64,000 bases of DNA, taken from assembly GCF_012933445.1 (NCBI RefSeq), contig NZ_JABBNC010000003.1, forward strand, positions 62,001-126,000. The letters run 5' to 3'. Within the stretch, counting starts at the first letter, position 1. Every line of letters starts with the position of its first letter. The notes under the pieces are model-generated. The model saw only the letters and a program-made list of their open reading frames with translations. It did no database searches and was not told where the DNA came from. This DNA comes from Actinoplanes sp. TBRC 11911. GTDB taxonomy: Bacteria > Actinomycetota > Actinomycetes > Mycobacteriales > Micromonosporaceae. Shown one piece after another: positions 49,491-58,211 of the stretch. The position numbers and the translations under genes were made by a program.

Positions 49491-49900
49491 AGGTGCGTGC
49501 CGAGGCACATCCAAAGGCGTCACGGCGGTGACTCGGTGCGGCCCGGAGGACGTCAGAAACCAAACCCCGTCACGGCATCGACGCGGCTTGACGCGGAGCA
49601 GGGTTGCAAGAACGAGTCCGTCGTCTGGCGAGCGGCGCGACCCCGAGCACAACCGCAAACCAAAGCCGTCACGTGGCGACTCGGCGCGACCGCAACCAAA
49701 CCCGCCACGGCACCGACTCGGCTGGTTCTTGCGGCCGTGCTTCGGGTCGAGCCCGTCATGTGGCCGGCGCGACCCGGAGCGTGCCCGCAAACCAAACCCG
49801 TCGCGGGGTGAATTTGGTGCGGCCCGAGCCACGCCCGCAAACCACGGCCGTCGCGGGGACTTGGCGCGAGCCGGGGCACAGTCGGGGTGGCTCGCGGCGG
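49491..49900. repeat. decayed continuation of the 50-bp array
   Basis: AAACCAAACCCGTCGCGG-like words recur at about 49556, 49656, 49696, 49789 and 49838 with irregular spacing and unrelated filler. No gene is seen; long minus-strand frames here are compositional. Confidence 0.65.
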
Positions 49901-49931
49901 TCGGGGTGTGGGGGTTCGCGATGATGGCTGC

Positions 49932-50453
49932 ATGGGGCTCGAGTTTGTGCTTGATCCGGGGCTGGACGATGGGTTGCGGGAGCGCGTCGTGGCGCTCTGG
50001 ACCGAGGTGACCAATGCCGGTGGTGCGGTGGGGTTCGTGGCGCCGGTGACGGCGGAGCGGGTGCGGCCCGTTGCGGAGGCGGCCTTCGCCGGGGTCTCCG
50101 AAGGGATCGACCACCTGCTGGTCGGGCTCGACGACGGCGAACTCGTCGCGCTGCTGTTCGTCGTGGACAACCGGTTCGCGCTGAAGGATCACTGGCGCGT
50201 CCTCAAGCGCGTCATGGTCACGCCGGCTAGTCAGGGCCGGGGGTACGGGGCCGCGCTGATGCGTGAAGCCGAGCAGGTGGGCCGCAAGCTGGGGCTGGTC
50301 GGCCTGCAGGTGACGGTCCGCGGGGGCATGGGAACCGAGAAGTTCTACGCCCGGCTCGGCTATCGCGAAACCGGCCGCCTGCCCGGCGCGCTGCGGCTGG
50401 CACCCGGCGACGACCGTGACGAGATCTCCATGTGGCGAGACCTCGCAAACTAG
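49932..50453 (+). CDS. GNAT-family N-acetyltransferase
   Basis: A 173-residue acetyltransferase from ATG 49932 (GLEFVLDPGLDDGLRERVVA). The acetyl-CoA site is VMVTPASQGRGYGAALMREA with the Q/RxxGxG/A motif (QGRGYGA); the terminal MGTEKFYARLGYRETGRLPG is the usual GNAT motif B. No partner genes are adjacent: it sits alone between two repeat arrays. Acceptor substrate unknown. The frame is open upstream to 49887, within repeat DNA. Confidence 0.88.
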   Translation: MGLEFVLDPGLDDGLRERVVALWTEVTNAGGAVGFVAPVTAERVRPVAEAAFAGVSEGIDHLLVGLDDGELVALLFVVDNRFALKDHWRVLKRVMVTPASQGRGYGAALMREAEQVGRKLGLVGLQVTVRGGMGTEKFYARLGYRETGRLPGALRLAPGDDRDEISMWRDLAN

Positions 50454-50484
50454 AGACTTTCGCGTTAGAGGCCTTGGCTCGGAC

Positions 50485-50705
50485 CGGCTTGCCGCGCGCG
50501 CAGCCTGGGTGCATCGCATTGCCGCGTGTTCAGCCCGGGTGAATCGCTTCGCCGCGTACGCAACCCGGGCACCGCCGGCTTGCCGCGTCCCTAACCCGGG
50601 CACCGTCGGCTTCGCCGCGTCCGCAACCCGGGCACCGTCGGCTTTGCCGCGTCCACAACCCGGGCACGGTCTGGCTTGCCGCGTGCGCGGCCCGGATGCC
50701 TCGAG
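50485..50705. repeat. 31-32-bp tandem repeat, about 7 copies
   Basis: Units such as GCACCGTCGGCTTCGCCGCG followed by TCCGCAACCCGG repeat every 31-32 bases, drifting toward both ends. The variable unit length shifts reading frame, so no protein is implied. Confidence 0.88.
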
Positions 50706-50885
50706 TTTGCCATTGGCGGCCCGGGTCGTTCCGTGGCCGAGCACCAAGATCGCGGGACGGCGTAATGCTGCGTATTCTGGCGAACCGGGCTGGTCAAACC
50801 GCTATTCACCGCCCTCCCAGTTTCGTTATGTGTAGCTGTTCAGCTGGTTCCGTCGGCCCGTAGTCCCCGTGCGAGGCGGCGTCGC

Positions 50886-51115
50886 CAGGTCCCAGCTCCC
50901 CACAGTGGGCGCCCCCACCCGGGTGTGGGCACTAGCGACGCTGGGGGGCTGTGGCTCCCCACACCACGGCCACCCCGACCCACGTGTGGGGAATCGCGAC
51001 GCCGGGGGAGGCTGCGGTTCCCCACACCGCGGCGACCCACAGCGGGTGTGGGCACCTGTAACGGCCGGAACGTCCCAGCTCCCCACAGCGACGGCCCTCA
51101 CACGTCCGCCACGGA
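50886..51115. repeat. 60-bp tandem repeat rich in GTGTGGG/CCCCACA, 3-4 copies
   Basis: CCCCACAGTGGGCGCC, CCCCACACCACGGCC, CCCCACACCGCGGCG and CCCCACAGCGACGG begin successive units of about 60 bases; each contains GGGTGTGGG-like complements that could form hairpins within the unit. No gene is seen from 50454 to 51528. Confidence 0.8.
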
Positions 51116-51179
51116 AGGCCAAAGCATCGGAGGGTGAGCGGCGCGAGAACCAGCTGAACGGTTCCGTTATGTGGGACCG

Positions 51180-51400
51180 GCGTCCGTTGTGTGGGACTGG
51201 TGACCACATCGTGGCTGCGGGTCCGCGATGTGGGATTCGTGTCCACTGTAGAGGACACTTTCGTCCTCTCTTGCGGCTTTTGTTCCCTTGCTTTACGCGA
51301 TGTTTCGTGGACCTTGGATACTTATGGCTCGCATATGGGCGTAACTCTCCAAGGTCTCAAGAGGGTCCACGATGTGGTCGCGATCGGCACATAGTGAGAC
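51180..51400 (+). repeat. copy B of the dispersed structured element
   Basis: Same element as 21795-22020, here in plus orientation. The first stem is kept as CCACATCG (51204-51211) with CGATGTGG (51226-51233). The second is kept as ACCTTGGA (51311-51318) with TCCAAGGT (51348-51355) plus further pairs. Bases between the stems differ more than the stems, which points to selection on structure. Flanks of the two copies are unrelated repeats. Confidence 0.8.
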
Positions 51401-51528
51401 CGGTGACCCGGGCTTGTGGCCACCGCAGACGCGTACCGGAACGCCGGACCGTTTCCGCCCAAAAATCGCGGCGCGGGCGGCGGTGCATGGGGGGCGCCGG
51501 CTTTGAGGGCACGTGACAGGGTTGGGGT

Positions 51529-52341
51529 ATGCGTATTACCGGGGTCTTCACGCATCCGATCAAGGGGTGCCACCGGGTTGAGCAGGGCTCGGCGCGGGTT
51601 GAGCCCTGGGGGCTTGAAGGTGACCGACGGTGGATGATCGTGGATGCCGACGGTGTGGGGATCACGCAGCGCGAGGCGCCTGAGCTCACCCAAATTTCGG
51701 TACGCCCGCGCGAAGGTGGCCTGGAGTTATCGACACCCGGCCGGCCCCCGCTCGACGTCAACGAGCCGCACGATGGGCCCAAGGCGTTCGTGCGCGTCTT
51801 CCGGCACAAGGACCCGATCCCCGCGCGGGTCGCCGAGAGCGGGTGGATCGGGGCGTTCCTCGGGCGCGAGGCGCGGCTGGTCTGGCAGGCCGATCCGACG
51901 GTGCGGCCGATCAGCTCGCACGCCGAACCGGACGATCGGGTCAGCTTGGCCGACGCCTTTCCGGTGCTGCTGTCGAACGAGGCGTCCCTGTCGGCGCTCA
52001 ACGACTGGCTGGTCGAGGCCGGCCAGGAACCGGTGCCGATGACCCGCTTCCGGCCCAACCTGGTGGTCGGCGGCGCCGCGGCCTGGGACGAAGACACGTG
52101 GCTGGGCAAGCGGCTGCGGATCGGGGAGATGACGTTTCGGGCGGTGTCCGCGTGTGGGCGTTGCGTGGTCACGACCACCGATCAGGAGACCGGGGACCGC
52201 GGCCGCCAACCGCTGCGGATGCTCGGCGAGCGGCGCCGCTTCGGTACCGAGCTGCGGTTTGCGATCAACCTCATCCCGTACGGGCCGATGGGCCTAATCC
52301 GCCTGGGTGATCCGGTCTCGGTTGTCTTAGCGGACTCTTAG
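51529..52341 (+). CDS. MOSC-domain protein (YcbX/mARC-like)
   Basis: A 270-residue protein. The N-terminal MOSC beta-barrel domain (ITGVFTHPIKGCHRVEQGSA, WGLEGDRRWMIVDADG) precedes the MOSC domain proper, whose conserved cysteine is in AVSACGRCVVTTTDQETGDR, and RFRPNLVVGG and LGERRRFG complete the pattern. MOSC proteins bind sulfurated molybdenum cofactor; YcbX/mARC members reduce N-hydroxylated compounds. No ferredoxin domain is attached. It stands alone downstream of the second repeat island. Confidence 0.9.
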   Translation: MRITGVFTHPIKGCHRVEQGSARVEPWGLEGDRRWMIVDADGVGITQREAPELTQISVRPREGGLELSTPGRPPLDVNEPHDGPKAFVRVFRHKDPIPARVAESGWIGAFLGREARLVWQADPTVRPISSHAEPDDRVSLADAFPVLLSNEASLSALNDWLVEAGQEPVPMTRFRPNLVVGGAAAWDEDTWLGKRLRIGEMTFRAVSACGRCVVTTTDQETGDRGRQPLRMLGERRRFGTELRFAINLIPYGPMGLIRLGDPVSVVLADS

Positions 52342-52384
52342 AAGAGTTGCCGTCCGTACGGGGTGCCGCGCAGCATGGCTCAGC

Positions 52385-53377
52385 GTGACCGGACGTTGGA
52401 TCGGCTTTGTTACGCCTCGACGACTCGCAGCGAGCGGCGCCGTCCTGTTCGCCGCCGTAGTCGGCATCGCGCTGCTGCTGCAGAACGGCGGGTCGGCCTG
52501 CGCGGCACCGCCGTCCACGTCAGCGATCAAAGGCGACGCCAAAGCAGCACTGTCCACCTCGGCGATCAAAGGCATGGCGCCGCCGTCTACCTCGGCGAGC
52601 AAGGGCAAGGCCACCTTTTACGATCTCGGCGGCGGGACCGGGAACTGCTCGTTCCCCAGCGCCCCGGCCGATGATCTCTTCGTGGCGCTCGGGCCGGTGC
52701 AATACGCGGCGGGGGCGGCCTGCGGCACGTATCTCGACGTCACCGGGCCCAAGGGCAAAGTGCGGGTCAAGGTCATCGACTCGTGTCCGCCCTGCGAGCC
52801 GGGGCACATCGACCTGAGCCGCACGGCGTTCAAGAAGATCGGCGCCGAGGTGGACGGGGTCATTCCCATCACATACAAAACCGTGAAAAATCCGGTTTTG
52901 TCGGGGGCGCTCGGCGGGCTGAGTGTGCGGATCAAGGAGGGCGCCTCGCGCTACTGGTTCGCCGCGCTGATCGACAACCACGGGACGCAACTGACGTCGG
53001 TCAAGGTGGCGACCGGCAGCGGCGCGTTCCGCACGGCCCACCGCGAGGACTACAACTACTGGATCATCGACAGCGGCGCGGGGCCGGGACCGTACAAAAT
53101 CAAGGTCTCTGATGTGTACGGGCGGACGGCCACGCTCACCGGCATCACGATGACCCCGGAGCGAACCCAGAAAACGACGGTGCGCCTGGGTGGCACCCCG
53201 AAGCCCGCCGCCACCAAGAAGCCCGCGAAGAAGGCCGCACCCGCCGCGACGCCACGCCCGCCTTCGTCCCCACCCGTGACAACCGAGGCAGCACCGGCCG
53301 CGCAACCTCTGACGACAACCCTTCCCGCCGACGCCGCAGCAAACCTCGCCGCCCGTCCGGCCTCCTGCCAGGGCTGA
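52385..53377 (+). CDS. secreted expansin-like protein
   Basis: A 330-residue protein from GTG 52385. A signal or anchor helix (about 13-33) is followed by a short repeat STSAIKG (three times with changes), a double-psi beta-barrel domain (KGKATFYDLGGGTGNCSFPS, AACGTYLDVTGPKGKVRVKV, DSCPPCEPGHIDLSRTAFKK), and a second beta domain (GASRYWFAALIDNHGTQLTS) as in EXLX1 bacterial expansins, which loosen cellulose without hydrolysis. The C-terminal 75 residues are an Ala/Pro/Lys/Thr-rich tail (PKPAATKKPAKKAAPAATPR), perhaps wall-associated. Likely role: plant or microbial wall loosening. Confidence 0.88.
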   Translation: MTGRWIGFVTPRRLAASGAVLFAAVVGIALLLQNGGSACAAPPSTSAIKGDAKAALSTSAIKGMAPPSTSASKGKATFYDLGGGTGNCSFPSAPADDLFVALGPVQYAAGAACGTYLDVTGPKGKVRVKVIDSCPPCEPGHIDLSRTAFKKIGAEVDGVIPITYKTVKNPVLSGALGGLSVRIKEGASRYWFAALIDNHGTQLTSVKVATGSGAFRTAHREDYNYWIIDSGAGPGPYKIKVSDVYGRTATLTGITMTPERTQKTTVRLGGTPKPAATKKPAKKAAPAATPRPPSSPPVTTEAAPAAQPLTTTLPADAAANLAARPASCQG

Positions 53378-53416
53378 CCGCCTACTTCACGGAACGCGCC
53401 CGCCGGGCGGGACCGG

Positions 53417-53962
53417 TCAGGCGGGGCGGGTTGCCTTTACGCACTGCAGGCCGTTTTCGGTGATTACCTCTGTGGTGAAGCCGGCCTCTGCGAAACGGTC
53501 CCGGGCGCGCGCCGCGATCTGGTCCGAGCGCCCCGGCGTCGGCCCCCGGCCCCAGCAGGCGAACATCGCCCCACCCGGCACGAGCAGCCGCCGGACCTGG
53601 GCGAACTCCGCGCGCGCCGGGCCGATCCAGAACAAGCTCACATTAATGGAGAAGATTTTGTCGAAGGCGCCGTCCGGGAAACCGGCCTCGCTGAACTCCG
53701 CCACCTGCACCACCGCCCGGCCGTCCTCGATGTAGGACGCGTTGCGGGCCGTCGTTCGCTTGACCGCCGTCGCCGAGCGGTCGATCGCGGTCAGCACGCC
53801 GCGGCCGGGGGCGAGGCGCTCGGCGACCAGGGACACGGCCGTGCCGCCGCCGCTGCCGATCTCCAGGATTCGGTCGGCGGGCTGGATGTCGAGGCGCTCG
53901 ACGGTCCAGCGGATCCGGGCGCCGGCGTCGCCATTCAGGCCGGCGGACGGGCTAGGGGCCAT
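53417..53962 (-). CDS. class I SAM-dependent methyltransferase
   Basis: A 181-residue protein from ATG 53962 (APSPSAGLNGDAGARIRWTV). The SAM motif is ADRILEIGSGGGTAVSLVAE, with VLTAIDRSATAVKRT (motif II) and AFDKIFSINVSLFW (motif III-like). It ends GLQCVKATRPA. It is a short Rossmann methyltransferase with no obvious substrate domain. It converges with the expansin gene. GGGGGA abuts the ATG, so start assignment is slightly uncertain. Confidence 0.88.
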   Translation of the reverse strand: MAPSPSAGLNGDAGARIRWTVERLDIQPADRILEIGSGGGTAVSLVAERLAPGRGVLTAIDRSATAVKRTTARNASYIEDGRAVVQVAEFSEAGFPDGAFDKIFSINVSLFWIGPARAEFAQVRRLLVPGGAMFACWGRGPTPGRSDQIAARARDRFAEAGFTTEVITENGLQCVKATRPA

Positions 53963-54043
53963 TCCCCCACGATAAGCGCAAGATCCCGGACCAGCCACGG
54001 GCAGAAAAAGACCAAGATCACGAACCGGCTATGGTCTGCGGCC

Positions 54044-55282
54044 GTGAAACTTCTTCCCGTTGCGGCGGGCATTTTGATACTGGCGCTCTCGGCGTGCTCG
54101 GCTGCCGAGGGCGCTAGCGCTACCCCATCGACGTCGCCCGACTTGCTGGAGTACTCGGCGCCGCCCCAGACGGCCTACGAGAAAGCCGCTGATCTCCTCG
54201 ACGACCAGGCCCAGGCCATGCTCGACGGCAACGAGCAGAAGTGGCTGGCGGCGATCGACCCCGGCAAGCCTGCGCTGGTGGCGCAGTACCGGGCGATGTT
54301 CGAGTCGTTGCACACGCTGGGCGTCGCCAACTTCGGGTACCGCCAGAAGAATCTGCGATCGAAACCGTCCTCGCCGAAGATCGAGATGGCCACGACGATC
54401 GAGTACTGCATGAGTGCCTGCGGTCTCGGGTCGGTCGATCCGCCGACCCCCTCGGTGCATCAGTACGTGACGGTCGAGACGGTCGCCGGGCAGCAGCGGA
54501 TCACCGCGATGCGGGTCGAGCAGAGCAAGGACAACCTCGACCCGGTCCCGTGGGAGGAGAAGGACCTGGTCGTGCGCTCCGGTAAGCGGGTGATCGTGGC
54601 CGGCCCGCACAGCGAGGCGAGCAACCTCGACAAGGTGCTGGCCGCGGCCGAGCAGGCGGCGACGCTCAACGACCGGTTCGCCGCGATCGAGGAGAACCCG
54701 CAGACGCGGTACCGGGTCTACGTGGCGGACGCCAAGGCGTGGAAGCGCTGGTTCGGCAAGGCCGGCACGAACGGCGCCGTCGGTTACGCGTACAACATCG
54801 GCGGCCCGGACACCGAGGTGGTGCTGCGGATGGACGAGTTACGGCGCAGCAAGCAGGACCTGATCTCAGTCGTGAAGCACGAGATGGGTCACGTGGTCAC
54901 GTTGAGCGACCTCAACACGCAGAACGACGACGACATGTGGCTGTCCGAGGGCGTGGCCGAGTACATCGGGGAGTACCCGAAAGCGGCGACGCAGAGCCTG
55001 CGCATGGCGGTGGTCCGCGCCTCCGGGAAGCGGCTCACGACGATCGCCCAGCCCGCCCTGGCCGACGACGCCTCGATCGTCGCTGCCAATGTGTACTACG
55101 GGTTCAGCCACCTTGCGGTCGACTGCATGGCCAAGACGTACGGGGAGAAAAAGCTTTTCGATTTTGTGAAGGTGAAGATGCGGGAGGGCTTCAGCTACGA
55201 CGACGCGTCCCGCAAGGTCTACGGCAAGCCGTTCAAGACCGTCGACAAGACGTGCGTGGCGCGGATCCGCAACCAGGTCTAA
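54044..55282 (+). CDS. lipoprotein with gluzincin-type HEMGH motif
   Basis: A 412-residue lipoprotein (signal MKLLPVAAGILILALSACSA, lipobox LSAC). After an NTF2-like N-terminal region (AADLLDDQAQAMLDGNEQKW), the C-terminal part contains VVKHEMGHVVTL and, about 20 residues later, MWLSEGVAEYIGEY: HExxH plus a glutamate ligand, as in M1/M61-like peptidases. VGYAYNIGGPDTEVVLRMDE precedes it. It is probably a surface metallopeptidase. It converges with the LodA-type gene, overlapping it by 4 bases, so a functional link is possible but unproven. Confidence 0.82.
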   Translation: MKLLPVAAGILILALSACSAAEGASATPSTSPDLLEYSAPPQTAYEKAADLLDDQAQAMLDGNEQKWLAAIDPGKPALVAQYRAMFESLHTLGVANFGYRQKNLRSKPSSPKIEMATTIEYCMSACGLGSVDPPTPSVHQYVTVETVAGQQRITAMRVEQSKDNLDPVPWEEKDLVVRSGKRVIVAGPHSEASNLDKVLAAAEQAATLNDRFAAIEENPQTRYRVYVADAKAWKRWFGKAGTNGAVGYAYNIGGPDTEVVLRMDELRRSKQDLISVVKHEMGHVVTLSDLNTQNDDDMWLSEGVAEYIGEYPKAATQSLRMAVVRASGKRLTTIAQPALADDASIVAANVYYGFSHLAVDCMAKTYGEKKLFDFVKVKMREGFSYDDASRKVYGKPFKTVDKTCVARIRNQV

Positions 55283-58200
55283 TGCGCGGAGCCGTGCCCG
55301 AGCAGGGTGCCGCGCGGATGGTCGGCCACCTCCTCGGCCGATGACGCGAACACGAGGTGCCGGACGGTCCCGGTCGGTGCGGGTGGTGCCGGCGCCTCGG
55401 TCGCCGGTTTGAACGCGACCCGCCGGCCGGGAGGCGGCGGCGACGACGGCAGCGAACGGATCCAGTCCGCCCAGTACCGTTGCTCCTCGTCGGTGAAGAC
55501 GCGGTACATGTGGCCGCCGAACCGCATCTGCGCCATGAACGGGCTGCCGTCCGGGTCGCCCGGCACCACCTGACCGCTGCCCACCAGCGCGTCGAGCATC
55601 TGCCCCGGGTTCTCGAACAGGTTGTTGGACATCCCGGTCTGCGGCGCCACCCGGGCGTGGTTCAGGCTTCCGTACTTCTTCTTGTGCTCGATCATGGCGA
55701 TGACCCGATCCCGCGTACGCGTCGGCGACGTCACCTTCGCGGCCAGGTCCGCGCCGAGCGTGCCGGTGGTGCGGAACGCCACGTACCCGTTCCACACGCG
55801 CCGCCACTGCTCCTGCCGGCTGTCGTCGGGGAAGCGTCCCAGGTAGCGCTTCACCGCCCGCTTCGCGATCCCGCCGTGCCCCTCGTGCGCGTTGTCGATC
55901 GCCACGTGCAGCGCGTAGTACGTCGAGTCCAGCTTGTGGTGCTCGAGCAGCCGCTGCGTCGTGGTCAGCTCCACCGACTCCCACTCCAGGAACAGGGTCA
56001 TGCCGAGGATCTCGGGGAAGAACTGCTCGGTGAACTGGGAGACGACCAGCTGGAACAGCGGCAGCGTGAACGCCGATTCGAGCAGGGTGTCGTCCTGGGC
56101 GTACTCGATGCTGGACAGCGGTGCGGTCTGGATGCGGACGCTCTCCAGCGTGCGGGTGAAGACGTTGGCGTGGTTCTGGCCCGGGTCGCCCTCGCCCACC
56201 TCGTCCAGCCAGATGCGGGTGAGGAAGCCGGTCAGGTCGTCGATCGGCCCGATGGTGGCGACATTGCGCAGCCACACCCCGTCGGTCTGGTTCAGCGGTC
56301 CGGACTGCCGCAACCTTTCCACCACATCTTCCCGCGTACGGAACAGCGAGTCGGACGCCGGATCGTAGCGCCCGGCAGTGTCCACGAGAGCGTCGTAGAT
56401 GCTGTCCATGCGGGCGTCGAACGCGCGTTCCTCGTACCGGAAAGGCTTGAGGTCGGTGTCGGTGAACGGGTCTTTCTGCTTCGCCGCCGCCGCCTCGAGG
56501 AAACCGTTCGCCAACTTCCACGCCATCGGCAGGAAGTCCGGGTACTGGTACAGGTTGAGCATGATGTGGAAGTAGTCGCGGTGCCGGAGCCCCACGTACG
56601 AGGGGCGTTCGGTCTCGACAACGACGCCGTCGGCGGTCGGCTTGAGGAAGCCGAGCTGCGGCCATTCGTCCACCATCTCGCGGTGCCTCCTGTCGTTGCG
56701 GCCCTGCGCCGGGGAGACCGGCAGCTGGTCGCCGATGCCGCGATCCCACCGCCACCGGGGGAAGGCGGTCGTCTTGATCGCACGGTCCGCGGTGCTGCCG
56801 TCCGGGAACAGCGCCGCGGCCACCGCGTGGTAGTCCTGCTCGACGATCACGTCGTCCGGGCGCTGAGCCGGCCACCACAGATGCCGGCAGTCGGTGAAGT
56901 CGGCCTGCCACGGCACGGCCATCCGCTCGGTCATGCAGCCGGGCACCTGGTCGCCGCGGAACCGGAACGGCGCCGCGTACCGGTCGGGGTCGCGGCAGAG
57001 CGAGCTCATCTCGATGCCGGGGAAGAACGGCCCGCCCACGCAGGCTTCGAGGGCGGCCCGGTCCAGTCTTTCCGGTTCGGTCGCCGTGGCCGGGGGATCG
57101 CCCACGGTGAAATGGCCGTCCGCCCACAAGGTCAGCCGCTGATATTGCAGCGGGGTCACCGTGAACCAGGTTTGCGGTTCGCCCGGGGTGCCGGCGCCGC
57201 CGTCGCCGGAGAGCTGCGGCATGTACGCCGGGGTCGCCTGCCGACGGGCGGTGGCCTCGTCCGCGATGGTGTGCGGCACCCGGATCAGCCCGACGATGCG
57301 GCGCCGCGCCTGCGCGCCCGCCTCGCCCGGGTCACGCAGCAGCGCCAGGTGATCCGGTTCGAGGAAGTCGCCGAAGCGTTCCACCACGCCGTCCCGGCTC
57401 GCGGCGTACCGGTGCCCGCGGGTGGCCGGCCCGCTCACCCACTGGTAGCCCATGGCCCGCGCGAGCAGCGGCACGATGTCGTTGTCGAAGGACACCTCGC
57501 CGGGCGGTTTGATCCAGTCCTTCTCCCAGGCGACCTGCTCGGCCACGTCGTACAGGGTGACGAGGTTGCTGATCGCCGGGGCGAAGTCGGGCGGCGCCAC
57601 CACCACCCAGGCCGGGCGCACCTCGATCTCCTGGCCGTCGACCACGACGCGGGCGGTGACCGGCCCGTCCGCGGTGTCGTCGTGCCAGCCGTCGTTGTCG
57701 GCGAAGCTGGGCAGTGGCTTGTCGTCCGGTTCCGACCCGGAGCGTCCGTGACCGCCGAGCACCAGCAGCCGGCCCTGCTCGTCGGTGCGCAACTCGCCCA
57801 GGTAGACCGGGTGGCCGAGGAAAGTGCCGCCGTCGAAGGTGGCCTTGGCGGCCGGTCCGCTCACCGACCGGGTGCCCGGGTCGATGACCAGGCGCTCCTC
57901 GGCGACGCCCTCGTTGCGCCGCGACGGTCCACCGCGGACGGGCAGGAAGACCTGCGCGGCGCCTTTGCGGTTCACCAGGTGTGCGGTCCAGGTGATGTCC
58001 GCGTCGGTGCCGGTCAGCTCGCGTACGGGCTGGTCCTGCTCGTTGTAGGCGAAGATCCGGAACCGGACCGCCTGCCGCTTCACCCGCCCGGCCGCGTCTT
58101 TGTAGGACGAGGGCTCGTCGAGGAAATACTCGTCGGGGCTGTCGCCGACGCGGGCGATGCCGATGGCGGGATGAATGGCGCAGTAGGCGATCCGGTCCAT
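55279..58200 (-). CDS. LodA-type CTQ-dependent oxidase fused to a haem-oxygenase-like diiron domain
   Basis: About 973 residues from ATG 58200, with GAGGTGG six bases upstream; no signal peptide. Residues 1-600: LodA/GoxA fold, opening IAYCAIHPAIGIARVGDSPD. The CTQ site is visible: WQADFTDC (Asp434, Cys438) with WWPAQRPDD, and MVDEWPQLGFL (Trp513), the Cys and Trp that are cross-linked in this family. Residues 620-815: an iron-containing redox enzyme domain with FFPEILGMTLFLEWES and ALHVAIDNAHEGHGGIAKRA, the Glu/His/Asp pattern of haem-oxygenase-like oxidases. The end has GHMYRVFTDEEQRYWADWIR. LodA enzymes oxidise amino acids, releasing peroxide. LodA is usually not fused in this way, to my knowledge. 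Co-transcribed with the protease gene upstream (11-base gap). Confidence 0.9.
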   Translation of the reverse strand: MDRIAYCAIHPAIGIARVGDSPDEYFLDEPSSYKDAAGRVKRQAVRFRIFAYNEQDQPVRELTGTDADITWTAHLVNRKGAAQVFLPVRGGPSRRNEGVAEERLVIDPGTRSVSGPAAKATFDGGTFLGHPVYLGELRTDEQGRLLVLGGHGRSGSEPDDKPLPSFADNDGWHDDTADGPVTARVVVDGQEIEVRPAWVVVAPPDFAPAISNLVTLYDVAEQVAWEKDWIKPPGEVSFDNDIVPLLARAMGYQWVSGPATRGHRYAASRDGVVERFGDFLEPDHLALLRDPGEAGAQARRRIVGLIRVPHTIADEATARRQATPAYMPQLSGDGGAGTPGEPQTWFTVTPLQYQRLTLWADGHFTVGDPPATATEPERLDRAALEACVGGPFFPGIEMSSLCRDPDRYAAPFRFRGDQVPGCMTERMAVPWQADFTDCRHLWWPAQRPDDVIVEQDYHAVAAALFPDGSTADRAIKTTAFPRWRWDRGIGDQLPVSPAQGRNDRRHREMVDEWPQLGFLKPTADGVVVETERPSYVGLRHRDYFHIMLNLYQYPDFLPMAWKLANGFLEAAAAKQKDPFTDTDLKPFRYEERAFDARMDSIYDALVDTAGRYDPASDSLFRTREDVVERLRQSGPLNQTDGVWLRNVATIGPIDDLTGFLTRIWLDEVGEGDPGQNHANVFTRTLESVRIQTAPLSSIEYAQDDTLLESAFTLPLFQLVVSQFTEQFFPEILGMTLFLEWESVELTTTQRLLEHHKLDSTYYALHVAIDNAHEGHGGIAKRAVKRYLGRFPDDSRQEQWRRVWNGYVAFRTTGTLGADLAAKVTSPTRTRDRVIAMIEHKKKYGSLNHARVAPQTGMSNNLFENPGQMLDALVGSGQVVPGDPDGSPFMAQMRFGGHMYRVFTDEEQRYWADWIRSLPSSPPPPGRRVAFKPATEAPAPPAPTGTVRHLVFASSAEEVADHPRGTLLGHGSAH

Positions 58201-58211
58201 GCGTGCCACCT

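Noticed and set aside
49230..50747. 505-residue minus-strand protein
   Set aside because: It translates the 50-bp array and runs antisense to the GNAT gene.
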